This document shows, piece after piece, positions 27,343 to 38,762 of a stretch of DNA of 64,000 nt. How positions within the stretch are numbered: the first letter of the stretch is position 1; each line of letters starts with the position of its first letter. The notes beneath the pieces were generated by a model. That model had not been told where the DNA came from, did no database searches, and was given only the letters and a program-made list of their open reading frames with translations. Source of the DNA: Siniperca chuatsi (Eukaryota; Chordata; Actinopteri; Centrarchiformes; Sinipercidae); contig NC_058052.1 of the NCBI RefSeq assembly GCF_020085105.1, forward strand, positions 18,888,733 to 18,952,732. Direction: 5' to 3'. The translations under genes were made by a program, and so were the position numbers.

Positions 27343-30300
27343 CGAGAGAGAGAGAGAAGTAGGAATGAGAAGAAGCAAGAGAGACAGTACAAGTTTGTTT
27401 CTTTGCTTTGAGGGTATTTTAATTTGCTGCTTTCAAACTTCATGGCAGGAATCTAATATTTTACATCAAAAATGCAAGAAAAAGTCTTCAGTCTGCCTGA
27501 AGTCAAAAAAGCTTATCGTGAAACTTTGATCTTCACCAAATTTCAAATCTCATTATCAGGTTGTCGATGTTGCCTCATTTTGCATTCAGCCAATTACTTG
27601 TCAGCACTACAAAGAATAGAATCACTTTTCATGAATTCATCTTGAACATTTGCGGGCTTTACATGTAGAAACCCCAATGTTTGAGTTAAAAAAATTATCA
27701 AACTCTTGAAATGAGAAATACCTTCTGGACAAATATATTGGTTGTCAGATTTGTCTTTTGATGTTGTGTTTGAGTGCAATAGCCAGTGGCTCAGGATTAG
27801 ATCTGTGTTGTCACATCTCAGGCAGGCATAGCTGCTCTGCTCACTAACAGCCTTGTCCTTACTGCAACCTTCCACTCCTACATAGTTTGCTTATATAACA
27901 CCACCATTTAACTGGGGCCCAGCAGTGCAGGAGGACTGACAGACCTGTCCAACTCTGACCATTACAGAAGACAGAGGAGAAAACATTAGGAAGGGTTGCA
28001 GTTTTATTTTGTATTGTTAAATTGGTGACAAGTGATTGAGGCAACCTCCTAATACCCAGTATCTGTGAGACAGGATGTCAAACCAAACTGTGAGTGAAAG
28101 CACTAATTTTTCCACCAGAATGCAAGTTGTTAAAGGGATTTTTATCACTGTATAAATATTGTGCAGGACTTCCATCCAGGCATCACACACACACACACAC
28201 GCAAGAACACAACAGCACACACACAAACGTTTGCACTGCTATACTGAAGAGGACCTTCACTGACACTGCATTTACCTCCAGTGGTATCCAGCTATACAGA
28301 TAGTCTTTTTTGACAGTACCTTTGGTTTGTCCATGTTTTGAGATATCTGTCTCTGAGATTTCTACCTCTACCCCAATATGGAGATGAATGGAATTTTGTT
28401 TGTGGTGCTCACAGCGATGAAAAGTTACATAAAAAAGATATTTTTAGTATAAAAATCCCTGTTTGTGTTTCCCTGGCAGGGTTTCTGTGTTGAGCTGCAT
28501 TGGAGGGATAGTAACTTTAAAAGATAACCACTTGAATAGTCTAACTGAAGCCTGATTTTAACTTAAGGTACACTTTTTAATACATTTTTACACAGAATGA
28601 GGACTGTGGATTTTGTCCCACATGCATGGGAAGGGATCATTTAATGGCCACTATGAACAGGAGAAAGCCAAAACTGTTTCAATGTTCATGTGGGCACCAG
28701 ACTACTGTTTTAAGACACACTTGAACAATTGTGAACCTATCCTTTAACCTACACATAATTCTAACCTCAACTGGCTAAAATGTCCTCACTTTCCAAAAAT
28801 GTCCACTTTTACTCAAATTGGCCCTCACAAAAACAGAAGAGCATACACACAAGTATATTGTAGTGTCCCTCAAGAAGAAACAACAGCTGAACATTGCAGC
28901 AGTTCGGGATGTGTTCACTTACTGTTGTACGTACTGAAGTGCATTTGAACTGAGATGCAATCGCTTAGCTTTGAATAAAGTGCACTACCTAATTAGTTGG
29001 TGACTACAAATCTTTAATCTGAACTGAACAAAACAATTTGAATCAGCAAAGTAATTCATAATTTACACTTTAAAAGTCCTTTTTATCCTTAGCTCTCTAA
29101 CTGAAGTAATATCTCTGAACACTGACACTCATAATATAACAGTAACATGTCACCCAGTCCATTACAGTATATGATGCTGGCATGACATCAGAAACAGAAT
29201 AAACAAAGAATGTCAGTAAAGCATATTGTTCAGGTTTGAGAATGACCTGCCAAATGACAAACTTAACCAGGCTTTGAATAAATTGGGTTGGAAGTACAGC
29301 AATACAATAATACATTGTAAAGAAAGGACTTTGCACTGTACAGAACCCATAAAAAGACCAATCTCAGCCATAAGACTACGCTGCAGGGGAAGTGTTTCCT
29401 TCTTTAGCCTGGATGTAGTTCAGAATTTCATTAGTGGAGAGAGGACCAACCATGATTAGAATTTTAATTTGCGTATTTTCTTTCTTTTTGTCATCATTTG
29501 TCTATATCAGATAAAATAACTGATAAATCTAACGATTCATCATTTCGCTTGTAATCCCAAATCTCCTGCGTAAAACGAGTTGTGCATAAGAAGAATCACA
29601 GAAGCTGTCATTTAAAGCCCTATTCCAGTTAACAAATAAGCATTATCATTCACACTGACTGTGGCCATTTGGCAGTCACTCAGTCTTTACCAGTCCGCTG
29701 TACGCTGATGTGTGTCTGCACTGAGATCTTCTCTCTCTAAATGAATTGTTTCAAGGGAGAGAAAAAAAATCTAAGAAATAAAACAAGTTAATGGAGTGAA
29801 TCAATGAGATTCCATTAGCCAGCTCACCACACAGGGATACACAAACACACACACACACACAAACAGAGGCATAGACTGCTCACTTAGTGTAATAGCTAAA
29901 GGCCTGACGTAGACGCTGGCTAATCAGGCTAATGCCGTTCAGGTCGTGAACAACAGCAGGACTGTAAGTGCAAGAAGGACACTGGACTGATTGTGAGTGT
30001 ACATTTCTGTTTGTATATATTTGATAATGGCTTTCTTTGGAAGCCTAGCTCTTCTTCATATTTCTTTTGAGACTTGTATCTTCAAGGGCATCATGTACCA
30101 GTGTGTTGAGCTAAGCACAGCTCACAGATTGCTGTGAAATTTGCTGTGAACCCCCTGTGGGTGCTCTTAAAACATTTCTGTGATCCCCGAAGCAGTTTGG
30201 AGATTACAGATATTTTGTGAAATTTTGAAAAGTTAGGGCCTAATTTAAAGTATCAAGACTTGCTGGGCAGATTACCATGAAATATACTGAGCACATTCAT

Positions 30301-33300
30301 GTTCTCCAGAGGATGAACTTGTTTTTCTGGACACTTACTGTCTGGACGCTTTCTTCTTGAAGCCAACATCAATGGTGTATTTCCCATAAATGTGGCCATT
30401 TTGACTCTATGGGTCATGCTAACTTTACATTCACCACCTATTTTATAGAAAATTGGGGAAACAAGGACTTTCACAAAAAAAGGTTTATCAGGGGAAGACT
30501 GTGCAAGCCTCCTACAGATACAATAAACATGATTTTTACATGAATTATTTCAAACACTTGTCTCTAATAACAGCATAGGGATCTACAACAGAGGTGGCGA
30601 GTTAGCATGACCCATGAAAATATATAATATATGCCAGGTTGAAAAATACCAGAACTTTCCTTTAAGCCACTAGGACACCTCTAAACGTCATCTTATACAC
30701 CAGATATTTCATAGTCTAATCAACATATTATTATTAAATCTCCCAAAGGCATTCAGTCCAACTAGATTTTGATTTCAGAAACTCCATGGCTTTTTCTCTT
30801 GCGCCACCTCAGGACAAACATTTTAGCCTCTACTGGTAAGACTTTAAGAAATGCGTCAACATGCTGTTTGTTCCACCACACAATTTTGTAAAATGAACAT
30901 TGCAGCCTCTCGAGGGTTATAGACTTTCACAGTAGCTGCATGATTTTCTAACCTAGAGGACAATAAATTGGTACTTTAGGGAAAACTGAAATAAATCTTG
31001 CTAATCCTATATCTCTTTTATCTACATGTCCTGTCTTTTTCCTCCCACTCTGCAGATCTCAGTCCATCTGAAGGAGGGCCAGGGTACAGACGGTCTGGCC
31101 ACTTTGAAGAACAAGCCTCAGCTACACAGCCTCGTGGCCAAGCAGCTCTGCCAGAACATCTCCGGCAAGAACACTATCATCTTCACCGGGCCGTCCATCA
31201 CGAGCCTCAGCCTCTTCACCGAATTCAGCAAACAAGGTACACAAACAAGTTGCAACAGCATCTCTTGTCCTCTCCCTCCTCCCTCGTGTTCTGCTTTGGT
31301 GTAGATTGTAATCCCTCTACTCATCTCATCTCCCATCTGCATTTTTAATTTGTTTATTTATTTTTTATTATGGTGTGATGATAGCGTCCGCCGGCTAAAC
31401 AGAACAGAGAGGAAGACAGTCTGTTGCATTTCACCTTCACTTCATAGCACTACAGTGTGCAGTGAGAATGAGAAATTTTCTTTTCTTCATCTGTTCTTGG
31501 GAACATGGGAATGTGTAAAAGCACAAGCATGCCTCTGTCATATTTCACTTATAAGTCAATGAAAACATAGGCCAGTAGACTGTACTTGTATTTGTCTGAC
31601 ATGTAGTAACTCCAACTTGCATTTTTTCTCAGCTAGGAACTTAAACGTTACTAAAACAAGATAAAAAGAAAAAAGCTTGACATTGCAAAAAATGATCATT
31701 TCGTCTATATTCGTCTTCCTGATACAAATCAGTGTTTTTACTGTAAAATCAAGTGTAATTGTATACTAATGCACAAAGCTGATTTATTCTGTCAGGTTTC
31801 CAAATATTCAAATTCATGACTAAAAAAGGAGAAATTATACTGAAAACAGGAACCAGGATTGCACTGCAGTAGACCGTTGCACAATAAATCATGGAGGATT
31901 TGGTAGGGAGTGTTTAGCCTTGTCACAGCTCAAAAAATCAATAGGTAAAGCGGGCACTTAGTGGACATCACGTAACATCTGACGACTAGAAATTCTGAAT
32001 CCAAACACTTCTTTTTGTCTTACTGTTAATGGCTTACAAATACTGCACATTCTCACTATGTGATATTTTATCAGAAGGTGTTGCAAAAGATCAGCAGAAA
32101 ATTGGTTTGAAGGAAATTGTGATATTTTATGCTGATAATCCATCTTTGAAGCAGTTTTCCATGCTCATCATACCAAAGGCATCTTTTATTATAAAAGCAT
32201 AATCCTATTGTGGTAAGGTGAGTCACATTTGAATTCTCTTCAGTGACCTGTTTTCTTTTTTCGTAATAATAATAATAGCAGATGTGGGACAATGTCATCA
32301 TGCCATGAAAGGCACAATAACAGAAAAACAATTTCAAACTCAACCGGCCGGAGCTGCAGTATGCCAAGTAAAGAAAAACAAATACAGAGATATAATCAAT
32401 TTTTTGTCATCCTAATTGGGTGAAGCTACCTCAAGGCATTCAGCCGGGAAAAAATCCGTTCTGAGCTTGTGGAGGCATTGTCCGACATTTTTCTTTCAAA
32501 TTTATCATGCTGGATTAATTAACTGGAGTTAATTGCCCTGCATTACTCTGCAGCACTTACTGTGGACACACACACATACTACACAGATAGAAATCATTCT
32601 CCAAATTGAGAACATTAACAAATCAGCAGCAGTCAGCCACATGATTGTTTCACCGCTGCTCATCCATGTAAGAAATAAAGAAATGAAATATGTGGAAAGA
32701 CAGAAAAAGCAAAAGACAGAGATGGCATATGAAGAAGAGAAGAAGTGGTACAGCTGTGAGAGAGATAAACAGTCTACAGTAGTTTGTTCCGTGAGTTTTG
32801 GTTCACATCAGAAGCAGAATGCATGAAAAGCACAATGAATGCACAGTTTTTATTGTGCATTTTTTTTGCGTACACAGTAAGGATGGATGAAGCTAGGGCT
32901 GCTGATTAATCGATTAATTGTTTGTTCTATAAAATACCAGAACACAGTGAAAAATCCCTAGAACTATAATAGTTCTGGACAATAGTCATATTTAAAAAGC
33001 TTTTAAATAGTTGCCAGTTAATTTTTTGTCTATGGACAAATAGATTAATCTACTAATCATTTCATATCTAGTAAGTAAAGTTTGGTAATCTATCTATAGT
33101 AAATACGTTCCTATACACTATATTTCTCACATCTGTGTATATACTAGTCGAATGTCTCTCTGTTGTAGTTATTTATATAAATTTTAACATGTCTAGGTAT
33201 TTATCCTTCTCCAGATATCTACTGTTGTGGTCTGCTGAGCACCAGGAAGAGCGACTGTACAGGCTTACCACAAAGCATGCTGGTCTGTGGCTCCACGCCA

Positions 33301-36057
33301 GCGCAGCGCGGCCAATCACGAGTAATGATGAAAGGCAGCATGTCACTGATCAGCTGGTACAACAAGGGACACTTCAGGTTCCTCACCAACGGTTATTCCC
33401 CAACAAAACAAGGTAAACGGTGCTCCGATGCACCCAGAATTGAAACTCTAAAGATCTCATTGAATTATGAATATTTTAAGAATTTTAGCACTGACGGGAG
33501 ACGGTACATACAATATGCATTAGTGTACAAAATGTATTGTGCATGTATATAGAATCGTAGGAAATCACAAATGTGCCATAACATTTGAAAAGTCTTTGGG
33601 CCGCCATTAATCTGAGAGTTTTTCAATGAAAATAAGATGAGCTGTACTGTCGTTTCTGGATGCAAGTTATCATCAGGTGAAAATTAACACTGTTAAGCAT
33701 TCGTGTCAGGAAAAATCAATGAGAGCTTCTAATCCATGATAATCCATTTCCACGAGGTGCCAGGATCATGATATTCCCCTCCTCTTATAGCATAATCCAC
33801 TCTCCATTTAACAGTTTTGTTAGGTTTTGCAACCAAGTTGAAATGATCTAGTGTGTTTGAGGTCTTTGAATGAAGAGAGTGGAAGCGAAGCCCCAGATCA
33901 GTTAAAGCCAATATTGATTTTCCTTCCCCTCTGTGTGTGCATGGGTATATGTGTGCTTGTGTTTTTCACTTTCTACAAAAGGAGAACACAATTAGTTGCT
34001 AATCCCATCAATAACCACAACGTTTTTTTTTTCTTATTATGACACACAATAAAACCATATCAGGATTAGTGATTGTTATGTGGGTGATATTATATAACTA
34101 ACTCAATGGTTACTGAAAAAAGTTCTGCATGATGATAAATGATGAATCTGATAAGTTATGTGTATAAACAACATGGTATAACAACTCCTGCATCATTATG
34201 GAGATGTTTTCATTTAATTTTTATCTCCTACCATTAACCATGAGTAGAAATATTGCTATTAATATACTCAAATTAACACTCGCACAGAGTACATGAGATA
34301 CCTACAGACCAATCAGCACGCATTTATATGATAACAGGAGTCTGGAATTAGTTATCATCAGTTATTTTAACTAGGTGTTGTAGATATAAAATGAAGCATA
34401 ATTCTGTAACTGCATGGTGTATTTAGTACCCGAAATTTACTCTGGGATAGTGTACATGCTGGCTCATTGTCATTGCTTACTGGGACTTAAATGGAACGGA
34501 GCCATGCTTAATGTTATTAGTTACACCTGTGCATTTCCTGTTGTGACAAGTCTGAATGTCTGTTGTGAAAAAGGACTATTAAACAAAGCAGCTCACCAGG
34601 GACCAAAGAATGAAAAGACCAGCTAAAAACATAATAGTAATAAAAAGGCACACCTGGGCAGCCTCTCTCATGTAAAGGAGTGCTTATTTTCCTCTCCCTT
34701 ATCTGCTTGTTGGCCAGGTGACCACAGACTCTGGAGAAAATGAGTCCCTTCGCTGGGATCTCTGCTGTATGTATTTCACTCTCAGTTTGTGGTATGTGTG
34801 TTTGTGGCAGGTATGATCATTAAGAGGAAAAGTGGGGAGATCCCATGTCCCTTGGCTGTTGAGGCCTTTGCTGCACACCTCAGCTACATCTGCAAATACG
34901 ACGACAAGTACAGCAAGTATGTACAACATTTTACAAAATAATAATCTGTAATCTTTGAACTGCTTACTTGCAGTGGGTTCGTGGTGACTAGAAGCCTGAG
35001 TCCTATTTTAGAAGTAACATGACATATTCTGCCCAAGAGAGATCTTGTGATGTTTGAAATAAGAAATACGCACTCATTCTCTTACAAATGAAATGTTCAA
35101 TTCATAAGCAACAAAACGCACCCTTATTTCAATGAACAGTTTCAGAGATACATCCTGTACTTGGTCTGGTATGACCACTGGCTTATAGTGACTGTTTAGA
35201 CACTCAATGTAGAGAAATTTCCTGTATTTCTTGACCATTCAAAATAGAGTTGAAATGATTATGACTATTTTAATAATCAATTAATTGTTTAGGTCATCTT
35301 TCAAGCAAAAATACCATGAGGATTTGTTGCTTTTCTCTGTTTCTCTTTTGGACTTTTGGTCAGACAAAACTATTTTCTGGCATTTTATAGCCCAAATGAT
35401 TAATTGTGTAATGCTGTTAGTTAATGTTAGCAAACTGAAGATAGATATTGCTGTGTAACTGGCATTACTCAGTTGCTTATATAATGACTTTTCTCTACTT
35501 GTGCTTCTCTACTGTTACACTACATTTAGCATACAGATAAACATTTCAATATTTTATCACACAAGTGAAACAAAGTAAACACACTGTACATCACAAGCTT
35601 TTGTTGTTTCCTGCTTGTGGTCCAATTCCAGGCTAATGATGATGTCTTTAAAGCAACTGACTCATGAGAATTTGGGAAATTAAGTGAAGTTGTGTTCCAT
35701 TACCCTGTTTTTGACACTTGTTGCCAGCATGGTTACTGTTCAGCAAAAGTTACATAGTTTTTAGAGTATATTATTATAGTGGCATGTTAACTTTATCCAT
35801 TCATTTAATAGAACATCTTTGAATAGAAACCCTAGAGTAAGTAGCTATTTTTCTCCCACAGGTACTTTATCTTCCACAAGCCCAACAAGACCTGGCAGCA
35901 GGTGTTCTGGTTGAGCATCAGCATCGCCATCAACAATGCGTACATCCTCTACAAGATGTCTGACGCCTACACGGTTAAACGCTACAGCCGAGCGCAGTTT
36001 GGAGAAAGACTGGTCAGAGAGCTGCTGGATTTAGACGACTGCTCCCCCACACAGTGA
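15856..36057 (+). CDS. pgbd5: PiggyBac transposable element-derived protein 5 (domesticated transposase)
   Basis: Nuclear protein descended from a piggyBac transposase and kept as a single gene in jawed vertebrates, mainly neural in expression; whether it still cuts and joins DNA has been debated. Exons: 15856-16207, 22156-22586, 27129-27263, 31056-31236, 33215-33412, 34811-34916, 35862-36057; all GT/AG and in phase, 532 aa (human about 524). Residues 1-117 are a low-complexity, acidic and Ser-rich N-terminus that keeps [20 protein letters not shown] and NPFYSTS. From about residue 131 the DDE-type transposase fold follows: [89 protein letters not shown] and [15 protein letters not shown]. 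The protein ends without the Cys-rich zinc-binding tail of active piggyBac transposases. Intron 4 joins to a GAT codon (Asp) where I recall Gly in human. Very sure of identity. Confidence 0.97.
16651..16686 (+). repeat. (CA)n microsatellite
   Basis: Perfect CA repeat of about 18 units in pgbd5 intron 1. Confidence 0.95.
21380..21432. repeat. Fragment of a dispersed repeat (TACCCCTGGTTGGGAA motif)
   Basis: The sequence CTGGGGTACAAGTACCCCTG followed by GTTGGGAATCACTG is an end motif of a fish interspersed repeat I have seen often, probably a hAT-type non-autonomous element. Only this end is evident. Confidence 0.45.
22890..23045 (+). repeat. Candidate SINE/dispersed repeat relic
   Basis: Contains TGTGCAAGGCCCTTAACCCC and AAACTGCTC, then a TG-rich GTGTAACTGTGTGAATGTGA block, an order typical of bodies of teleost tRNA-derived SINEs. 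The tRNA-like head with A and B boxes is not clear, so the assignment is tentative. Confidence 0.4.
25030..25342. repeat. MITE of the ATTAATCGAT type, near full length
   Basis: Begins with TCAATTAATGATTATTTTCA and ends with CTAATCAATTAATCAACAAA then TTATTTCAGCTCT, imperfect inverted ends. The middle holds TCCATAAAATGTCAGAAAAT and ACTTTTGATTATCAAAATAG. Other copies in this window lie at 32892-33070 and 35244-35410. This is one of the most common small repeats of percomorph genomes. No coding capacity. Confidence 0.7.
27284..27357 (+). repeat. (TG)n(AG)n compound microsatellite
   Basis: About 28 TG units (27284-27339) followed by a short AG run, 20 bases downstream of the exon 3 donor site. 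Confidence 0.95.
28265..28450 (+). repeat. TTAA-family repeat B, copy 1 (partial)
   Basis: Shares ACCTCCAGTGGTATCCAGC, GAGATTTCTACCTCTACCCC and ATGGAGATGAATGGAATT with the inverted copy at 60900-61108, which ends in TTAA. No TTAA end is clear on this copy. Confidence 0.5.
28500..28747 (-). repeat. TTAA-family repeat A, copy 1 (partial)
   Basis: Ends on the right with GTGAACCTATCCTTTAA. The same terminal sequence and inner blocks (GTTTTAAGA, ATGTGGGCA, ACAAAATCC) occur in the arms of the element at 56202-57915. The inner edge near 28470-28500 looks like the loop of the same family. No coding frame. Confidence 0.55.
30409..30625. repeat. Foldback repeat with ATGGGTCATGCTAACT arms
   Basis: ATGGGTCATGCTAACTTTAC at 30409 onward recurs inverted near 30600-30616, with CACCACCTAT / CACCTCTG blocks in both arms, separated by about 140 bases. 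A TTAA after AGAACTTTCC at 30662-30665 may be its outer end. Confidence 0.5.
31237..33214 (+). other. pgbd5: pgbd5 intron 4 (2.0 kb)
   Basis: Contains an ATTAATCGAT-type MITE copy (32892-33070); nothing else stands out. Confidence 0.8.
32892..33070. repeat. ATTAATCGAT-type MITE, short copy
   Basis: Starts TAGGGCTGCTGATTAATCGA, includes TTCTATAAAATACCAGAACA, and ends with TAGATTAATCTACTAATCAT. It is an internally deleted relative of the copy at 25030-25342. Confidence 0.65.
33413..35861 (+). other. pgbd5: pgbd5 introns 5 and 6
   Basis: Intron 5 (33413-34810) shows nothing recognisable. Intron 6 (34917-35861) contains a MITE copy at 35244-35410. Exon 6 (34811-34916) lies between them. Confidence 0.75.
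35244..35410. repeat. ATTAATCGAT-type MITE, partial copy
   Basis: Starts ATAGAGTTGAAATGATTATG, then TTTTAATAATCAATTAATTG, and includes TCTGGCATTTTATAGCCCAA and ATGATTAATTG. Same family as the copies in introns 2 and 4. Confidence 0.6.
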
Positions 36058-37032
36058 GGAGGAGGATGAGGACAGCAGGCGCTCACAACAAAAACACACA
36101 CTCAGACACACACAAACACTATCCCCACACATGCATTTACACTCTTCATTACAGTTGTACAGACTCTGCAGTCTGTGTCTATGTGATTATACTGACATTA
36201 CACAGTATGTCTCTTCCTCTAGTTGTTTTCTGTGGTATTGTAAATATTCATTAACACACGACTGCTCACAGTAGAGAATCATGAGCCATGGGACAGTTCA
36301 CATGCCTCAACTGCAACTTTTAACCACACAGATTTACTAAGGATTTGCAACAGGAGCTATTTCACAAGCAAAGATGCAGGCGGGAACGGTACGATGAAAC
36401 CGGGACAAATTCACCCTTAAATGATGTCAGCTTCAAGTTTTAACTCTTATCAAAGAGTGAAATTATTGATATGAGCCTGAATCTCCCGTGTGAGTGTTCA
36501 AACATGTTCTCGTCAGGCTTAAAAGCTACACGTAGCTCGATATTTACACTCTGCAAAAACACCTGTGACCCTGTAACAAAAGCTTAGTAAACCAGGAATA
36601 TGGTGTGTTCACACGCTGCATGCTTAAAGAATCTGGACTGTGATGTTCTCTTGTTCAGTGTGAAAATGATTTCTGCTCCAGGTGGGTTTTGAAACTTTTT
36701 TTTTGTGTGTGTATGTATTTAGCAAGTGGAACTGCCATTTGTGTGCGCGGCGTTGAGCCTGAGGATGTAAATGTATGGATATTGTGACCCAGATGCGTCG
36801 TGTTGCTGCATACTGTACTCGCTAGAGGAAGACTGTCAGGTGACATAAAGCCACACCCAGCAGTGTGCCACCAATTCACAACCTCCCATTTCAAAAGAAA
36901 AGATTTTTTTAAAAGACTCTTTTAAAAGGCGCTATATAAGTACAATCCATTTGGTTTTGGATGTCTTTAAGCCCCTGAAAATTCGATTTCCAATTTTGAG
37001 TATTTCTCTACACATAAATATTCATGAATAAA
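36058..37032 (+). other. pgbd5: Likely pgbd5 3' UTR, with candidate poly(A) signal
   Basis: Non-coding sequence after the TGA at 36055-36057. The first AATAAA lies at 37027-37032. The true 3' end may be further downstream, since other AATAAA motifs follow (for example near 37569). A GCGCTATATAAGTACAAT block near 36930 resembles a piece of a dispersed fish repeat. Confidence 0.4.
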
Positions 37033-38708
37033 AAGGCAAGTTTGGAAAAAAAACATTCTTAGGTTTTATTTATTAAGCGTTTAACACTTAAAAACTCACC
37101 TAATGTGCTTCATCAGGACTGTGTGGGTGTGGAAACAACCCCACAACTGTCATCAGGTTCTAATTTAAATATTGCTAAATCCTGAAATACATGACCTCAT
37201 GTTTTTCCAAAAGCCCCACCCACTTCAAACCAACAACTGATCCAACTTTGGCAGAATGTAGGCTCACATTGCTCATAGTAAGAAGCAGATTGAGAACATA
37301 GGTTTTTTGGGGTCTTTTAACAAAAACAATCTCACAATATATGCCATCAAATCTGCAGCCTACTTTTGTGTCAACAGCAGCAGATAAAGCCATCTTATTT
37401 GTATTTTTTATTACTCGTGTAGTTAACTGTACTTTGGCTTTGCAGTGCAGAACACGTTAAAAATCTCCTTGATTAAATGCTCAGTAAGCCAGTGTTGCTA
37501 AGCAACGAGTACAATCTTGGCCAGTGTGCAAGGGTTTGGATAATATTGTTTGGCAAGATTTAGGTCCAGAAAATAAAAACTGACTCACTGGTGGCTTATA
37601 AGATGTCCCAGAAAAACCAAATGATGCAACAAATCTTAATGTAGATAAAAGACTTTGGGGCTTTGACTTGCTTTCTCACGCACCCCTGGTCTCAAATTGG
37701 TGCCCAATTCTCATCAGGAACTCCAGAAGTAAACTGACATGAGTTAACTGTGAAATTATTTGACGATTTAAAAAATATGGCACTCACTTTTGCAAAAGTG
37801 ACACATGATTTTATAACTGGAAAGTTACTATTTATGAGAACATTTGCAAGTAATAATACCCATGGCTATACTGTCCATTATATATATATGTCTTCAGAAA
37901 AATATATTTCATCCAATACCTTTTTGTCTGAAATGGAAGCATGGATACATATTGGACACACAAAATGAATGTTGCTTTCTTCCAGGGGCACATTTCTTGC
38001 CAAGTAACATTTAAATCTGGCATCAGCCAACGGAAGTGTGAATGGAGAGGCGAGCGTTTATCTGATTAAAATACACTTACTGTCTTCAGACCATAAAACT
38101 AAACCACACTGCTGTCTGTAGCTTTAATGAGGACTCTACAGTCCACTTTGCTTTGTTACACAGTCAACATGTTATTGTCATGCTGGGATCACGTTAGGAC
38201 GGTTTTAAGTGAAAGGTTTTGATGTGTGCTTGCTCAATCAGCATGGATTGATGTATGAATACATATTACAGTAAGAGTAGAGTTGTCGAGTGATTCGCTG
38301 GCAGGACTCATGCACTTTCCCCCATCACAGTCTTGCACTTTGAGGAGAATTGTAAAGTTAGAAACATGTTTATTAAATTATTCTTTTAGGTTTGAACCCA
38401 ATGATAGTATACACTGCTCTCAGAAAAATATGGAAAACATGGATAGATACGTTCTGTAAATATACGTAGATAAATGAAATGGACTATATAAAAAAACGCC
38501 AATGAAATAAGACTGAAAATTAATGACTATAACCAAAACAGAAAAGATTTCCACTGTAGATTTAGAGTACAAGTTACAGTATGTATGTGTATATTTTGTT
38601 TACAAATTACTGTGAGTGTATGTCCATGATCACTCTGTCACTGAGACTCAAGATTGTGATTTTTTTTAACTTTTTCACTAATCCAAAGCATCGTTGTTGT
38701 CAATGTTG

Positions 38709-38762
<54 letters not shown>

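Larger units (their letters stand above)
27264..31055 (+). other. pgbd5: pgbd5 intron 3 (3.8 kb)
   Basis: Starts with a long (TG)n tract and contains TTAA-ended repeat relics (28265-28747) and a foldback structure (30409-30625). A block near 30111-30310 resembles another common fish repeat (GATTGCTGTGAAATTTG, CAGAGGATGAACT). No gene is supported. Confidence 0.75.
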